DNA from: Bacteroidia bacterium
GTDB taxonomy: Bacteria; Bacteroidota; Bacteroidia; Bacteroidales; Prolixibacteraceae
Assembly (NCBI GenBank): GCA_026391655.1
Contig: JAPLDR010000064.1
Coordinates: forward strand, 1 to 33,076
Direction of reading: 5' to 3'
Length of the DNA stretch: 33,076 nucleotides
The notes beneath the pieces were generated by a model. The model did not search any database. It saw nothing but the letters and a program-made list of their open reading frames with translations, and was not told the origin of the DNA. Below are positions 1-9,500 of the stretch, piece by piece; the stretch's first letter is position 1, and each line of letters starts with the position of its first letter. The position numbers were made by a program, and so were the translations under genes.

Positions 1-89
1 GTAGGTTTGCCGAGAATGAACTCGAAAAATCAGAAAGGATACCCCTTTCTTTATACATGAAAAAGCAACAGACCGACAAAACCCAATAA
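1..89 (+). CDS. Possible C-terminal end of an upstream gene (partial)
   Basis: A reading frame open from the left edge (codons beginning at base 3) runs for 28 codons to TAA at 87-89. Its tail is rich in Lys, Glu and Gln and ends KKQQTDKTQ, as soluble protein C-termini often do. A small hairpin followed by a T-rich tract lies 30 bases downstream (119-140), consistent with a gene ending here. The fragment is too short to assign a family, and a chance open frame cannot be excluded. Confidence 0.35.
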   Translation, partial: RFAENELEKSERIPLSLYMKKQQTDKTQ

Positions 90-118
90 TTAATTCAATT
101 TCATCAACTTGCAGACTT

Positions 119-140
119 TAGCCTGACGGCTATGCTTTTT
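119..140 (+). terminator. Weak terminator-like hairpin after the left-edge frame
   Basis: TAGCC (119-123) pairs with GGCTA (128-132) around a TGAC loop, followed closely by a run of five T (136-140). The stem is only 5 bp, so this is a weak intrinsic terminator candidate. Its position just after the possible upstream gene end gives it some support. Confidence 0.35.
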
Positions 141-291
141 CTAAGGGGGAGTCATTCAAAATCAGACAGATATCCTAAAAATAAAATTTAAGATAATCAT
201 GCTAAGTATATTAAATTTTTCTCCCGAACTCCCCCTTTGACTAAAGGGAGGTTAGGGGGATTTGCATATTTTGATCTGATTTTTTGCAAAA
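141..291. repeat. Intergenic nested inverted repeats, GC-rich core
   Basis: No gene is seen in this part of the 1-329 gap. It contains nested inverted repeats. AAAATCAGA (158-166) is inverted at 275-283. AAGGGGGAGT (143-152) is inverted at 228-237. A GC-rich hairpin core sits near 231-250, CCCTTT-gact-AAAGGG. The perfect palindrome TTTTGCAAAA lies at 282-291. The G/C blocks stand out from very AT-rich surroundings. The core could act as a terminator for the minus-strand gene ending at 330. It could also be a copy of a dispersed intergenic palindrome; copy number cannot be judged from one window. Confidence 0.5.
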
Positions 292-329
292 GTACTACTT
301 AATTTAATCCGAAAATTTGACTGATAAAA

Positions 330-1775
330 TCATTTTTTAGTCTTATCAAAATAATTTATCAAGGAATAGACCTGAGTATTAAGCTCTTTCATAAGAGTAG
401 TCATCGGCGTCCATAATTCGTAGTCATTATTTACAATTCCCTTATTGGCATCAATATTCGACGGGTCAACTCCTTTGGCAGTAGGGTCATTGTCCTGATA
501 TTTAAAGTAGTGCCAGCCCACGCAGTTTTTCGACTCAAGCAGAGCCAGGTTATAATTCTGATAAAAAAGGCCACGATCGCGTTGTGTACGAACAATCCAT
601 CCGGCCCCGCTTTGATTGGGCATTCCTGAATCTTCACCTTTGGTATAATACTCAGTCACAATAAATGGCTTTCCTGTCCAGGCTGTCCAGTTTGCCATTT
701 GGGTAGAATCGGGTGTCCAGTAATTGTAATAATTGTTCGAAATAATGTCGAGATATTTCCCTGCAGCTATCATAAATTCAGCATGATTCTTTTCTTCACT
801 GTAAAAACGGGCACCAATGTACATGTGATTTGGATCGTATTTTTTGATGGCTTTTGAAACAACCGAAAAATACTTTTCACCCACAAGTGCCATAAATGCC
901 TCGCGGTGCTTGTCGGTGATTTGCTCTTTGGAGATTCCTTGTTCCTGCATCCATTTTACAGAAGCCTTGTGCCCCGGCTCGCTTTCGGGTAAAGCCAGAA
1001 AATTGTCGAGTGACTTTGATTTAAACGGCATCTCGTTATCCGAAAAGTGGCCGAATAAATTGGGATCGTCTTTGGTTGCCAGCAATTTTTTTGCTTGACG
1101 GTCGCAAAAGGTTTCAAACTCAGGGTCGAACACGAAAATGGCATCATTGGGATAGCCTGTATGACCCGGTTGCTGGTAGGTACCACCACGTTCTTTGCCG
1201 TAGGTGCTCATAAAATTCCAGTTAATCGTGTAGGCAAATGGATGTTTAGCCGTTTTATTAGCACTGATGATGGCCTCAGCATCTGACCAGGACCCGGCAC
1301 AATTGAAACCGTTTTCCTCCAGTATTTCAATTGTTTGGCTAATCCATTTTTCGGATGAACCAAATTTTGTTTCAACAGCTTTTTGGTTGCGATCAGATTT
1401 TCCCATACTGATGCTATTCAGTGCTACATTGATGTACAGGTAACCTTCGGGATCAACGCCCCACCATCGATCGCCAATTTTGGTGACGTGAAAAAATCCG
1501 GTTGCCTCGACGCGGTGTTCGGGCAAGCCGCCATATTTGCTCAGCGCCGGCAACTTTTTGGGTGGAGTATAACCAGCAAGCAATTCAATGGTGCGAGTTT
1601 CGAAAGGCTCATAAGTGGCATATTTTACGTTGCCTCCGTTATAAAGTCTTCGTTGGGCTTCCACCTGTATGTACTTTTGCTTTGGACTTTTTTGTTCCCG
1701 GGGATCTTTAATTTGTCCAGTCGAGATTTCTGCAAGACTTATCAAAATCAAAAATCCAATCAGTTTCTTTTTCAT
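330..1775 (-). CDS. Secreted clan GH-A glycoside hydrolase, agarase (GH50)-like
   Basis: A 481-residue protein with a signal peptide (about residues 1-20, ending STGQ). Residues 92-125 carry the block ATGFFHV...RWWGVDPEGYLY, which is characteristic of the agarase-like (GH50-type) group of clan GH-A TIM-barrel enzymes. Candidate catalytic acids are E248 in FSDNEMP as acid/base and E375 in FIVTEYY as nucleophile, at the usual spacing for the clan. YDPNHMYIGARF (313-324) is another family block. It has no added binding domain, unlike the larger relative at 9956-11815. The gene stands alone, divergent from sdhC, with its own -7 box just upstream. The substrate is unknown; agarase is only the nearest named family, and the neighbourhood looks more pectin-like than agar-like. 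Family-level call is firm, specificity is not. Confidence 0.8.
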   Translation of the reverse strand: MKKKLIGFLILISLAEISTGQIKDPREQKSPKQKYIQVEAQRRLYNGGNVKYATYEPFETRTIELLAGYTPPKKLPALSKYGGLPEHRVEATGFFHVTKIGDRWWGVDPEGYLYINVALNSISMGKSDRNQKAVETKFGSSEKWISQTIEILEENGFNCAGSWSDAEAIISANKTAKHPFAYTINWNFMSTYGKERGGTYQQPGHTGYPNDAIFVFDPEFETFCDRQAKKLLATKDDPNLFGHFSDNEMPFKSKSLDNFLALPESEPGHKASVKWMQEQGISKEQITDKHREAFMALVGEKYFSVVSKAIKKYDPNHMYIGARFYSEEKNHAEFMIAAGKYLDIISNNYYNYWTPDSTQMANWTAWTGKPFIVTEYYTKGEDSGMPNQSGAGWIVRTQRDRGLFYQNYNLALLESKNCVGWHYFKYQDNDPTAKGVDPSNIDANKGIVNNDYELWTPMTTLMKELNTQVYSLINYFDKTKK

Positions 1776-1801
1776 GCGGCTTCATAAGCTAGTTGAATAA
1801 T

Positions 1802-1809
1802 CAAAAGTA
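1802..1809 (-). promoter_or_regulatory. Candidate -7 box for the GH-A gene at 330-1775
   Basis: Read on the minus strand, 1809-1802 is TACTTTTG, an exact match to the Bacteroidota -7 consensus TAnnTTTG. It would start transcription about 20 bases before the ATG at 1775. No TTG -33 element is found at the expected distance. The identical octamer occurs on the plus strand before sdhC. Confidence 0.4.
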
Positions 1810-1883
1810 TAAAGGTAGGGTTATTTTTTTAAACCTTCCACTACGTAGAAACGTTTTAAATTAGGGTTTTCACCCGATTCATG

Positions 1884-1914
1884 TTGTATAGCATAAAGGT
1901 GTGGGCTACTTTTG
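1884..1914 (+). promoter_or_regulatory. Candidate Bacteroidota-type promoter of sdhCAB
   Basis: TTG at 1884-1886 and TACTTTTG at 1907-1914 are separated by 20 bases. They match the -33 TTG / -7 TAnnTTTG promoter form known in Bacteroides. The predicted start near 1921 leaves a leader of about 50 bases before the sdhC ATG at 1971. Confidence 0.55.
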
Positions 1915-1970
1915 CAGAATATTTTATATGCGAATTGTTGTATTCAAATAATAATTAAAATCAAGTACTT

Positions 1971-2654
1971 ATGAGCAATTTCCTGAGTGCCTCGATAGGC
2001 CGGAAAGTATTTATGAGCCTCACAGGACTTTTCCTTATCTCATTCTTGTTAATTCACCTGACACTGAATCTTTTTCTTATTTTCGACGATTCCGGTAACC
2101 TGTTTAATCAGGCTGCCCATTTTATGGCAACAAATCCCATGATCAGGATAGTGGAACCAATTCTTGCCCTGGGTTTCATTATCCACATCATATGGTCGGG
2201 ATGGATTACACTCGAAAACATGAAAGCCCGGCCTCAGGGTTATGCTTCGGGCGATAAACTTCTTAAATGGTGGGAACCTTCCAAGAATATGTTTATACTA
2301 GGTGGTATGATTTTTATTTTCCTGGTACTTCACATCCTGAACTTCTGGGTCAAAATGAAAATTACAGGCGATCCGCTTTTAGATCAGGCTAATGGAACCG
2401 GCGAGGAGATGCACAATGCCTATGCATTGGTTTCAAATCTGTTTATTAATAATCCCCTGTATGATATTATTTATATGATAGGTGGAATTTTCGTGGGTTT
2501 GCATATTACACATGGCTTTTGGAGTGCATTCCAAACAATTGGATTGAGCAATATCAACTGGATGAAGAGGTTGAAATTCGTTGCTAACCTAATTGGATTT
2601 GTGTTTGCAATCGGATTTTCATCTATCCCGCTCTATTTTCTTATTAAATTCTAA
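1971..2654 (+). CDS. sdhC: Succinate dehydrogenase/fumarate reductase cytochrome b558 subunit
   Basis: A 227-residue membrane anchor with five hydrophobic segments, roughly residues 14-37, 58-82, 106-128, 163-186 and 203-224. This is the layout of the di-heme cytochrome b558 family found in Bacteroidota, epsilonproteobacteria and Bacillus. Candidate heme ligands are H29, H72, H121 and H178 (H181 is close by). The subunit holds the flavoprotein and iron-sulfur subunits at the inner membrane and passes electrons between them and menaquinone. It is the first gene of a three-gene operon, 23 bases before sdhA. Together with sdhA and sdhB it could run as succinate dehydrogenase or fumarate reductase; sequence alone does not decide the direction. 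Confidence 0.95.
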   Translation: MSNFLSASIGRKVFMSLTGLFLISFLLIHLTLNLFLIFDDSGNLFNQAAHFMATNPMIRIVEPILALGFIIHIIWSGWITLENMKARPQGYASGDKLLKWWEPSKNMFILGGMIFIFLVLHILNFWVKMKITGDPLLDQANGTGEEMHNAYALVSNLFINNPLYDIIYMIGGIFVGLHITHGFWSAFQTIGLSNINWMKRLKFVANLIGFVFAIGFSSIPLYFLIKF

Positions 2655-2677
2655 TTGAAATAAAAAGATCCAACGAT

Positions 2678-4618
2678 ATGAGCATCTTAAATTCAAAGAT
2701 ACCTGAAGGACCAATTTCACAAAAATGGTCAAACCATAAGGAAAAAATTAAAGTTGTCAGTCCGAATAATAAACGTAAACTCGAAGTGATTGTCATCGGA
2801 ACCGGATTGGCAGGAGCATCGGCTGCAGCCTCACTTTCGGAGTTAGGCTACAATGTAAAGGCGTTTTGTTATCAGGATAGTCCCCGTCGTGCGCACTCAA
2901 TCGCTGCGCAAGGTGGAATCAATGCTGCCAAGAACTATCAGAATGATAACGATTCTGTTTACAGATTATTCTACGATACTGTTAAAGGCGGCGACTACCG
3001 CTCACGTGAGTCGAACGTTTATCGTTTAGCCGAGGTTTCACCAAATATTATCGATCAATGTGTTGCACAGGGAGTTCCGTTTGCACGCGAGTATGGTGGT
3101 TTACTTTCGAACCGTTCATTCGGTGGGGTATTGGTTAGCCGTACCTTTTATGCACGCGGTCAGACTGGTCAGCAGCTTTTGTTAGGGGCTTATTCGGCAC
3201 TCAACAGACAAATTGCAGAAGGTGGTGTGAAGATGTACACACGTCACGAAATGATTGACCTCGTTACAATCGATGGAAAGGCACGTGGAATTATTGCCCG
3301 TGACATGGTGACCGGTGAGGTGAAACGATTTGGAGCTCATGCTGTTGTTATTGCTTCGGGTGGATATACTAATGTATACTTCCTTTCAACCAACGCAATG
3401 GGCTGTAATGTATCAGCATCATGGGTTTGTTATAAGAAAGGGGCATTTTTCGCCAATCCTTGTTATGTTCAGATCCACCCGACTTGTATCCCGGTTCATG
3501 GTTCGCAACAGTCGAAACTGACCTTGATGTCAGAATCACTCAGGAATGATGGAAGAGTCTGGACACCGAAAAAGAAAGAAGATGCCGAAAAATTACGGAA
3601 GGGGATTATTGGACCTAATGATATTACAGATACAGACCGTGACTTTTACCTCGAAAGGCGCTACCCCTCCTACGGAAATCTTGTTCCGCGTGACGTCGCT
3701 TCTCGGGCAGCCAAAGAGCGGTGTGATGCAGGCTTCGGCGTTAACTCAGAAGGGAAAGCGGTTTTTCTCGATTTTAAATATTCAATCGAACGCTTAGGTC
3801 GTCACACAATCGAAAAAAGATATGGTAATCTTTTCCAGATGTATGAGAAAATTACTGACGTCGATCCTTATACACAACCAATGCAGATCTATCCGGCTAT
3901 CCACTATGCGATGGGTGGTACCTGGGTTGATTATAACCTGATGACCACAATCCCGGGACTTTATGCAATCGGTGAAGCTAATTTTTCTGATCACGGTGCC
4001 AACAGGCTCGGTGCTTCTGCACTGATGCAGGGATTAGCCGACGGATATTTTGTATTGCCTTATACAATAGGCGATTATCTTGCCAATGAAATTATGGTGC
4101 CCAAGATTGATACCAATCGTCCCGAATTTATTGAGGCCGAAAATAATGTGGTAGCCAGACTGGAAAATCTTTTCAACATTAAAGGTAAAACACCGGTTGA
4201 CCATTTCCATAAGAAATTAGGCCAGATCATGTGGGATAATGTTGGTATGGCGCGTAATGCTGAAGGATTGACGAAAGCGATTAAAGAGATTCAGGAGTTG
4301 CGTAAAGAATTTTACAAAGATCTTCTTGTTCCGGGCGAAATGAAAAATGTGAATCCCGAACTTGAAAAGGCGGGCAGAGTTGCAGATTTTATTGAACTTG
4401 GAGAATTACTGGCGCGCGATGCACTGAATCGTAATGAATCGTGTGGCGGACACTTCCGTGAAGAATCAGCAACCGAAGAAGGTGAAGCAAAACGTGATGA
4501 TGTCAACTATGCCTACGTTGCGGCATGGGAATTCAAAGGTATTGATTCTGAACCTGTTCTTCACAAAGAAGATCTGTTTTTTGAAACAATTCAATTAACC
4601 CAGAGAAGTTATAAATAA
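2678..4618 (+). CDS. sdhA: Succinate dehydrogenase/fumarate reductase flavoprotein subunit
   Basis: A 646-residue catalytic subunit that interconverts succinate and fumarate in the TCA cycle or anaerobic respiration. The FAD-binding Rossmann motif GTGLAG is at 41-46. [11 protein letters not shown] follows, with H73 as the covalent FAD attachment site. Substrate-site residues are visible: H267 in IHPTC, R338 in VPRDVASR (the proton-shuttle Arg of the family) and H409 in HYAMGG. The C-terminal domain is complete ([11 protein letters not shown] near the end). Length and order are those of the b558-type enzyme, in which the flavoprotein gene follows sdhC. The gene sits 40 bases before sdhB. No irregularity was seen. 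Confidence 0.97.
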   Translation: MSILNSKIPEGPISQKWSNHKEKIKVVSPNNKRKLEVIVIGTGLAGASAAASLSELGYNVKAFCYQDSPRRAHSIAAQGGINAAKNYQNDNDSVYRLFYDTVKGGDYRSRESNVYRLAEVSPNIIDQCVAQGVPFAREYGGLLSNRSFGGVLVSRTFYARGQTGQQLLLGAYSALNRQIAEGGVKMYTRHEMIDLVTIDGKARGIIARDMVTGEVKRFGAHAVVIASGGYTNVYFLSTNAMGCNVSASWVCYKKGAFFANPCYVQIHPTCIPVHGSQQSKLTLMSESLRNDGRVWTPKKKEDAEKLRKGIIGPNDITDTDRDFYLERRYPSYGNLVPRDVASRAAKERCDAGFGVNSEGKAVFLDFKYSIERLGRHTIEKRYGNLFQMYEKITDVDPYTQPMQIYPAIHYAMGGTWVDYNLMTTIPGLYAIGEANFSDHGANRLGASALMQGLADGYFVLPYTIGDYLANEIMVPKIDTNRPEFIEAENNVVARLENLFNIKGKTPVDHFHKKLGQIMWDNVGMARNAEGLTKAIKEIQELRKEFYKDLLVPGEMKNVNPELEKAGRVADFIELGELLARDALNRNESCGGHFREESATEEGEAKRDDVNYAYVAAWEFKGIDSEPVLHKEDLFFETIQLTQRSYK

Positions 4619-4658
4619 AAGTCTCCTTTTTAGTAGCTCATATCTAATATCGATAAAA

Positions 4659-5420
4659 ATGGCTGATAAAATTCTCAATAAAATATATGTTAAGGTCTGG
4701 AGGCAAAACAGCCCAAAGGCTAAAGGTCGGTTTGAGACCTACACCGTTGAAAATGTTTCTCAGGGAACTTCTTTCCTCGAAATGATCGATATCCTCAATG
4801 ACCAGCTCATTCTGGGAGGAAAAGATCCGATTGCTTTCGATAACGATTGTCGTGAAGGAATTTGTGGAATGTGTTCGCTTTATGTTAATGGGCATGCTCA
4901 TGGCCCTGATACTATGGCAACTACTTGCCAGTTGCATATGCGCAAATTCAACGAAGGACAAACAATAACCGTTGAACCATGGCGCGTAGGCGCTTTCCCT
5001 GTTATCAAAGATCTTATGGTTGATCGTACAGCCTTCGAAAAAATTCAGCAGGCTGGTGGTTTTGTTTCTGTAAATACAGGTGGCGTACCTGACGGGAATG
5101 CGATTCCTATTCTTCAGGATGATGCTGAAGAGGCAATGGATGCTGCTGCATGTATTGGTTGTGGTGCCTGCGCCGCAACGTGTAAAAATTCATCTGCCAT
5201 GCTATTTTTAGCAGCAAAAGTATCGCAGTTTGCGAAATTACCTCAGGGTCAGGTCGAAGCCAAACGACGCGCAAAAGCGATGGTTGCTAAGATGGACGAA
5301 CTCGGATTCGGGGGTTGTACCAATACTGGTGCCTGCGAATTAGCCTGTCCCAAGAGTATTTCGATTGCCCATATTGCCAGGCTGAATAGGGAATATCTAA
5401 AAGCAAAAATAGCTGACTAG
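4659..5420 (+). CDS. sdhB: Succinate dehydrogenase/fumarate reductase iron-sulfur subunit
   Basis: A 253-residue electron-transfer subunit. The N-terminal ferredoxin-like domain binds the [2Fe-2S] cluster through C64, C69, C72 and C90 (CREGICGMC...TC). The C-terminal domain has CIGCGACAATC (C165, C168, C171, C175) and C220/C226/C230 (CTNTGACELACP), which supply the [4Fe-4S] and [3Fe-4S] clusters. It links the flavin in SdhA to the hemes in SdhC. It is the last gene of the operon, followed about 30 bases later by a clear intrinsic terminator. All expected ligands are present. Confidence 0.97.
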   Translation: MADKILNKIYVKVWRQNSPKAKGRFETYTVENVSQGTSFLEMIDILNDQLILGGKDPIAFDNDCREGICGMCSLYVNGHAHGPDTMATTCQLHMRKFNEGQTITVEPWRVGAFPVIKDLMVDRTAFEKIQQAGGFVSVNTGGVPDGNAIPILQDDAEEAMDAAACIGCGACAATCKNSSAMLFLAAKVSQFAKLPQGQVEAKRRAKAMVAKMDELGFGGCTNTGACELACPKSISIAHIARLNREYLKAKIAD

Positions 5421-5444
5421 TTAAATATCAAATACATACAATTG

Positions 5445-5474
5445 AAAGGCGCGGTCATAAGATCGCGCTTTTTT
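5445..5474 (+). terminator. Intrinsic terminator of sdhCAB
   Basis: GCGCGGTC (5449-5456) pairs with GATCGCGC (5461-5468), with one G-T wobble, around an ATAA loop. Six T follow (5469-5474). The flanking A run (5445-5447) can pair with the T tract, so it could also work weakly on the other strand. It lies 28 bases after the sdhB stop. Confidence 0.88.
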
Positions 5475-5587
5475 GTTATTAACTAAAGGTGGTTGATAAC
5501 TCTTTTCCGTTTATCGATTGCGAAGATATTAAAAAACAAGTTTATGCATAAATTCGCAGCAATAGTTATATTGTAAAATTTGAGAGC

Positions 5588-6319
5588 ATGCCATACAGAA
5601 GACTACCGAATACAGATCAGGCAAGATTAAGAGCACTTCAAACTGCCATTATTATGGGGCAGAAGAAGGAAACCGAAGAGCTTGCTTTTTCAACAAAGTC
5701 ATTGAATAGGCTCAGGGCGTTTTATACAAATTTCGAAACCACAATAATTCATCATAAACTTGCCAGAAAGCAGCAGGAAAAAAGTAGCAACGCTTATCTT
5801 GAAACGGTAAGGAAAGCGAGATTATACCTGTCCCATTTTATACAGATTTTGAATTTTGCAATTCAGCGAGGTGATATGAAACCCACTGTCAGAGAGTTTT
5901 ATGGATTTAACGATAAAAAATCGCCTTCACTTATTTTAGATTCTGAAGTGCTGGAGTGGGGAAAGAAAATTATTGAAGGCGAACATCAGCGCATCAATCA
6001 TGGTGGAAACCCACTATATAATCCCTCAATTGCTGTTGTAAAAGTAAAATTCGACCAGTTTCTCGATGCCTATCATTTCCAAAAAACATTACAGAACAAC
6101 ACCGCCAGGTGGACTGGCAAGGTTGCCGAATTAAGAAAAGAAGCTGACGAGATCATTTTGGACATCTGGAATGAAGTAGAAGAGCGTTTCTCCGATTTAC
6201 CGGATGACTTCAAAAGAGAAAAATCAACTGAATATGGACTGATTTATGTATATCGTCCCATGGAGCGAATAAAAACTGCTCACTATTCAATGGTCCTTAG
6301 TGAGGTATATCAGAACTGA
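5588..6319 (+). CDS. Conserved hypothetical protein, mostly alpha-helical
   Basis: A 243-residue protein with no signal peptide or membrane segment, so probably cytoplasmic. It opens with MPYRRLPNTDQARLRAL and is rich in Lys, Arg, Glu and Gln in long helix-forming stretches. I recall similar Bacteroidota proteins with this N-terminal block but no known function. Two small motifs stand out: REFYGF (about 103-108) and HGGNPLYNPS (about 138-147). It is transcribed alone, between the sdhCAB terminator and its own terminator at 6385-6416, so its position says little about its role. A helical-bundle scaffold or nucleic-acid-associated protein would fit the composition, but this is a guess. Confidence 0.8.
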   Translation: MPYRRLPNTDQARLRALQTAIIMGQKKETEELAFSTKSLNRLRAFYTNFETTIIHHKLARKQQEKSSNAYLETVRKARLYLSHFIQILNFAIQRGDMKPTVREFYGFNDKKSPSLILDSEVLEWGKKIIEGEHQRINHGGNPLYNPSIAVVKVKFDQFLDAYHFQKTLQNNTARWTGKVAELRKEADEIILDIWNEVEERFSDLPDDFKREKSTEYGLIYVYRPMERIKTAHYSMVLSEVYQN

Positions 6320-6384
6320 TTAAAACCATTATTTATTATTTGAAAATCCGTATTTTTCAAATTAGTTGAGAAAATATCCTTCTG

Positions 6385-6416
6385 AAATCTGCCTGGTGTA
6401 CCAGACAGATTTTTTT
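6385..6416 (+). terminator. Intrinsic terminator after the 5588-6319 gene
   Basis: AATCTG (6386-6391) pairs with CAGATT (6406-6411). One C/A mismatch follows, then CTGG (6393-6396) pairs with CCAG (6401-6404) around a TGTA loop. The 3' arm runs into a T tract ending at 6416. It separates the unknown gene from the hydrolase operon that starts at 6536. Confidence 0.8.
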
Positions 6417-6437
6417 GTATTTGGACTTATTGATCTA

Positions 6438-6470
6438 TTGCTGAAAATCAATGCAGATATCATACCTTTA
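6438..6470 (+). promoter_or_regulatory. Candidate promoter of the 6536-15982 hydrolase operon
   Basis: TTG at 6438-6440 is followed after 22 bases by TACCTTTA at 6463-6470. That is seven of eight positions of the TAnnTTTG -7 box. It lies just after the terminator at 6385-6416 and about 65 bases before the first ATG. The imperfect last base lowers certainty. Confidence 0.35.
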
Positions 6471-6535
6471 TCTATTGAATTCAGTAGCTGAAAAACCGGC
6501 TTTGCCAGCTATAAAAACCATTATTACACATTCAG

Positions 6536-9500
6536 ATGGAAGAGAAAAATATTTGTGACTTCAAAGCAATCAACTGTTTTGTATTTAGCTTGTCGCTTGG
6601 CTTTGTAATGTTGATGTTTTCAATAAGTGCTTTGGGACAATCACCTGTCAATTTACGTGAAGTTGACGAAGTTATCCCTACTTATCTTTCCGGTCCGCCG
6701 GATCCAAACCCAATGTTCTTTTTTGGCAAAGGATCACAAGGAGCGGAGGGACGCATATATCCATATCCGCTTTATGATAATCTTACCAACAAAAAGAGTG
6801 ATAAGACCTATCACCGTGTATATCTGGAGAACGAATATGTGAAGATCAGCATACTCCCTGAGATTGGTGGCAGGCTTTTTTCTGCAGTTGATAAGACCAA
6901 CAATTACGATTTCATCTATCAGCAGCACGTCATTAAACCTGCACTTATTGGCTTGACCGGTGCATGGATTTCAGGTGGGATAGAGTGGAATATTCCTCAT
7001 CACCATCGGGCAAGTACTTTTATTCCAGTCCAATGGAGCAAAGAAGAACACCCTGACGGTAGCAAAACAATTTGGGTCGGAGAACTTGAAGTACGGCAGC
7101 GTATGCGATGGGCTGTGGGTTATACGCTTCGGCCAGGCATTTCCATCCTTGAGTGCTCTGTACGTATTGTCAACCGAACACCAATGGAAAACACAATGCT
7201 CTGTTTCGCCAATGTTGCCGTTGCTCCAAATGAGAATTACAATGTCATCTTCCCGCCCAGCACACAATATTCGACAGGCCACAGCAAACGCACCTTCTCA
7301 TCTTGGCCTGTTACTGATAATGTTGACGTGAGCTGGTATAAAAACAATAAAAATTCTGCCTCCTGGTTCGCAGTTAATTACGACGATGATTTTGTGGCGG
7401 GTTATGATCACGGTAAGAATTCCGGTACTATGAGCGTTGCCGATCACAATATCGTTCCCGGCAAGAAATTCTTTACATGGGGTGTTGGCAATATGTGGGA
7501 TAAAATACTCACCGACGATGATGGGCCTTATCTTGAAATAATGGTAGGCGCTTACTCAGACAATCAACCCGATTACTCGTGGCTGCAACCCTACGAGGAG
7601 CGATCGTTTGAAATGAACTTTTATCCATTTCGTGGTATATATGGAGTAAAGAATGCCAACCTGGATGCAGCCGTTAACCTCGATATTAAGGATGGCAACG
7701 CAATATTCGGGTTTTATACTACAAAAGCTTATAAAAATGCGACTGTAACTCTCAAAGCAGGCAGTAAAGTTCTTTCTCAGGAAGATATTTCAATTAATCC
7801 AGGAAAACCCTATTCTAAACAGGTAGTTTTACCTACTGGTTTGGATGAACATGATCTTAGGGTATCGATTTCATTTGAAGGACATGAACTTGTTGCTTAT
7901 TCTCCGATCCGTTTGAAACCGGCTCCAAAGCCTGTAGGTACAACGAATGTGGCTGCACCTACAGACATTAAAAATAATGAAGAACTTTTCCTTGCCGGCC
8001 AACGGATCGACCAGTTTCACAATCCAACGCTTGATGCCGATCCCTACTGGGAAGAGGTACTCCACCGTGATTCAGGAAATGTTGCAGCAAACACCGGAAT
8101 GGGTCTGTTAAATCTGAGGAATGCCAAATATTCCCCGGCTGAAAAGTATTTTCGTAAAGCCATTGAACGTCTTACGGCACAATTCACTACACCAAAAAAT
8201 GCTGAACCATTCTATTATCTTGGTGTCGCTCTTAAGAGACAAGGGCGCAACGATGAGGCATTCACTGCTTTCTACAAAGCTACATGGAGTCAGGAATGGA
8301 AATCACCTTCCTATTTTTCATTGGCTGAAATTGCTTCCATTCGCGGTGATTTTTCAAATGCGCTAAACTATGTAGATCGCTCACTTGATGCTAACTCATA
8401 CAATATAAGAGCTTATGGACTTAAGGCATCTATTCTGCGCCACATCAATCGCACCGATGAAGCCATAAAACTGATTGCCTTTGCAAAGGAAAAATGTGAT
8501 CCGCTCGATGTACGTCTTATGGCGGAGCAATGGCTCCTGACGAATGATGCAAAAACTGCACAAACCCTCTTCACAACAATGAAGGACCACCCTGCCACAA
8601 CCCAGGAGGTCGCGGCCGAATACCATAATGCTGGTCTTTGGAGCGATGGGGTTAATGTTCTATCAAAAGCTATCCAGACTGCTCCAAACAAAGCAAATAT
8701 TTCCCCTCTTGTTTATTATTATCTTGGATATTTTGCTGAAAGACTAGGAGATACAATAAAAGCTGCTGAATATCGACAGCAGGCCACTCTTCAGTCACCG
8801 GATTATGTTTTCCCATTTCAGGAGGAAGTCATTCCAATTTTACGTCGTGCAATGGAAGTAAATCCAAAGGACGCCCGTGCACCTTACTATCTTGGGAATC
8901 TGCTCTTCGACTGGCAGCCTGATGAGGCAATAGTACTCTGGGAGAAGTCAGCTACGCTCAATCCACAAACAATTACCTTGCGAAACCTCGCTCAGGCTTA
9001 TTCGCATAAAAGCGGAGATGAACCCAGGGCGAAAGCTATTTTATTTATGGAAAAAGCAGTAGCACTGCCTGATCCCGATCCAACTCATTTTGCTGAGCTC
9101 GATCTTCTTTATAAATCTGCAGGTACACCTGTAGAAAAACGTCTTGCATTGCTTGAAAAGAATCAAAAGATTGTTCTAAAGAAAGACGAAGCGCTTGGAG
9201 ACATGATCAATCTGAAGACCTTTGTTGGTAAGACTGATGAAGCTATCTTACTGTTGAAAAGCCGTATCTTCAGTATCTGGGAGGGTGGCAATGCATTTAA
9301 CACGGGACAAGCCTGGACAGATGCTTATCTGGTTCGGGGACTGAAACGTTTTGGCATGAAAAAATACGGTGAAGCACTGGCCGATTTTCAGATGGCACTC
9401 ACTCCTCCAGAAAACCTTCGCGCTCAGGAGGGGCGTAATTCACGAAAGATTCAAATCACCTGGTGGATTGGATGTGCCTATGCTGCTCTTGGAGAAAAAG

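Noticed and set aside
5549-5556. TAAATTCG as a -7 box for the 5588-6319 gene
   Set aside because: It has one mismatch to TAnnTTTG and the nearest upstream TTG is 28 bases away, too far for the usual spacing.
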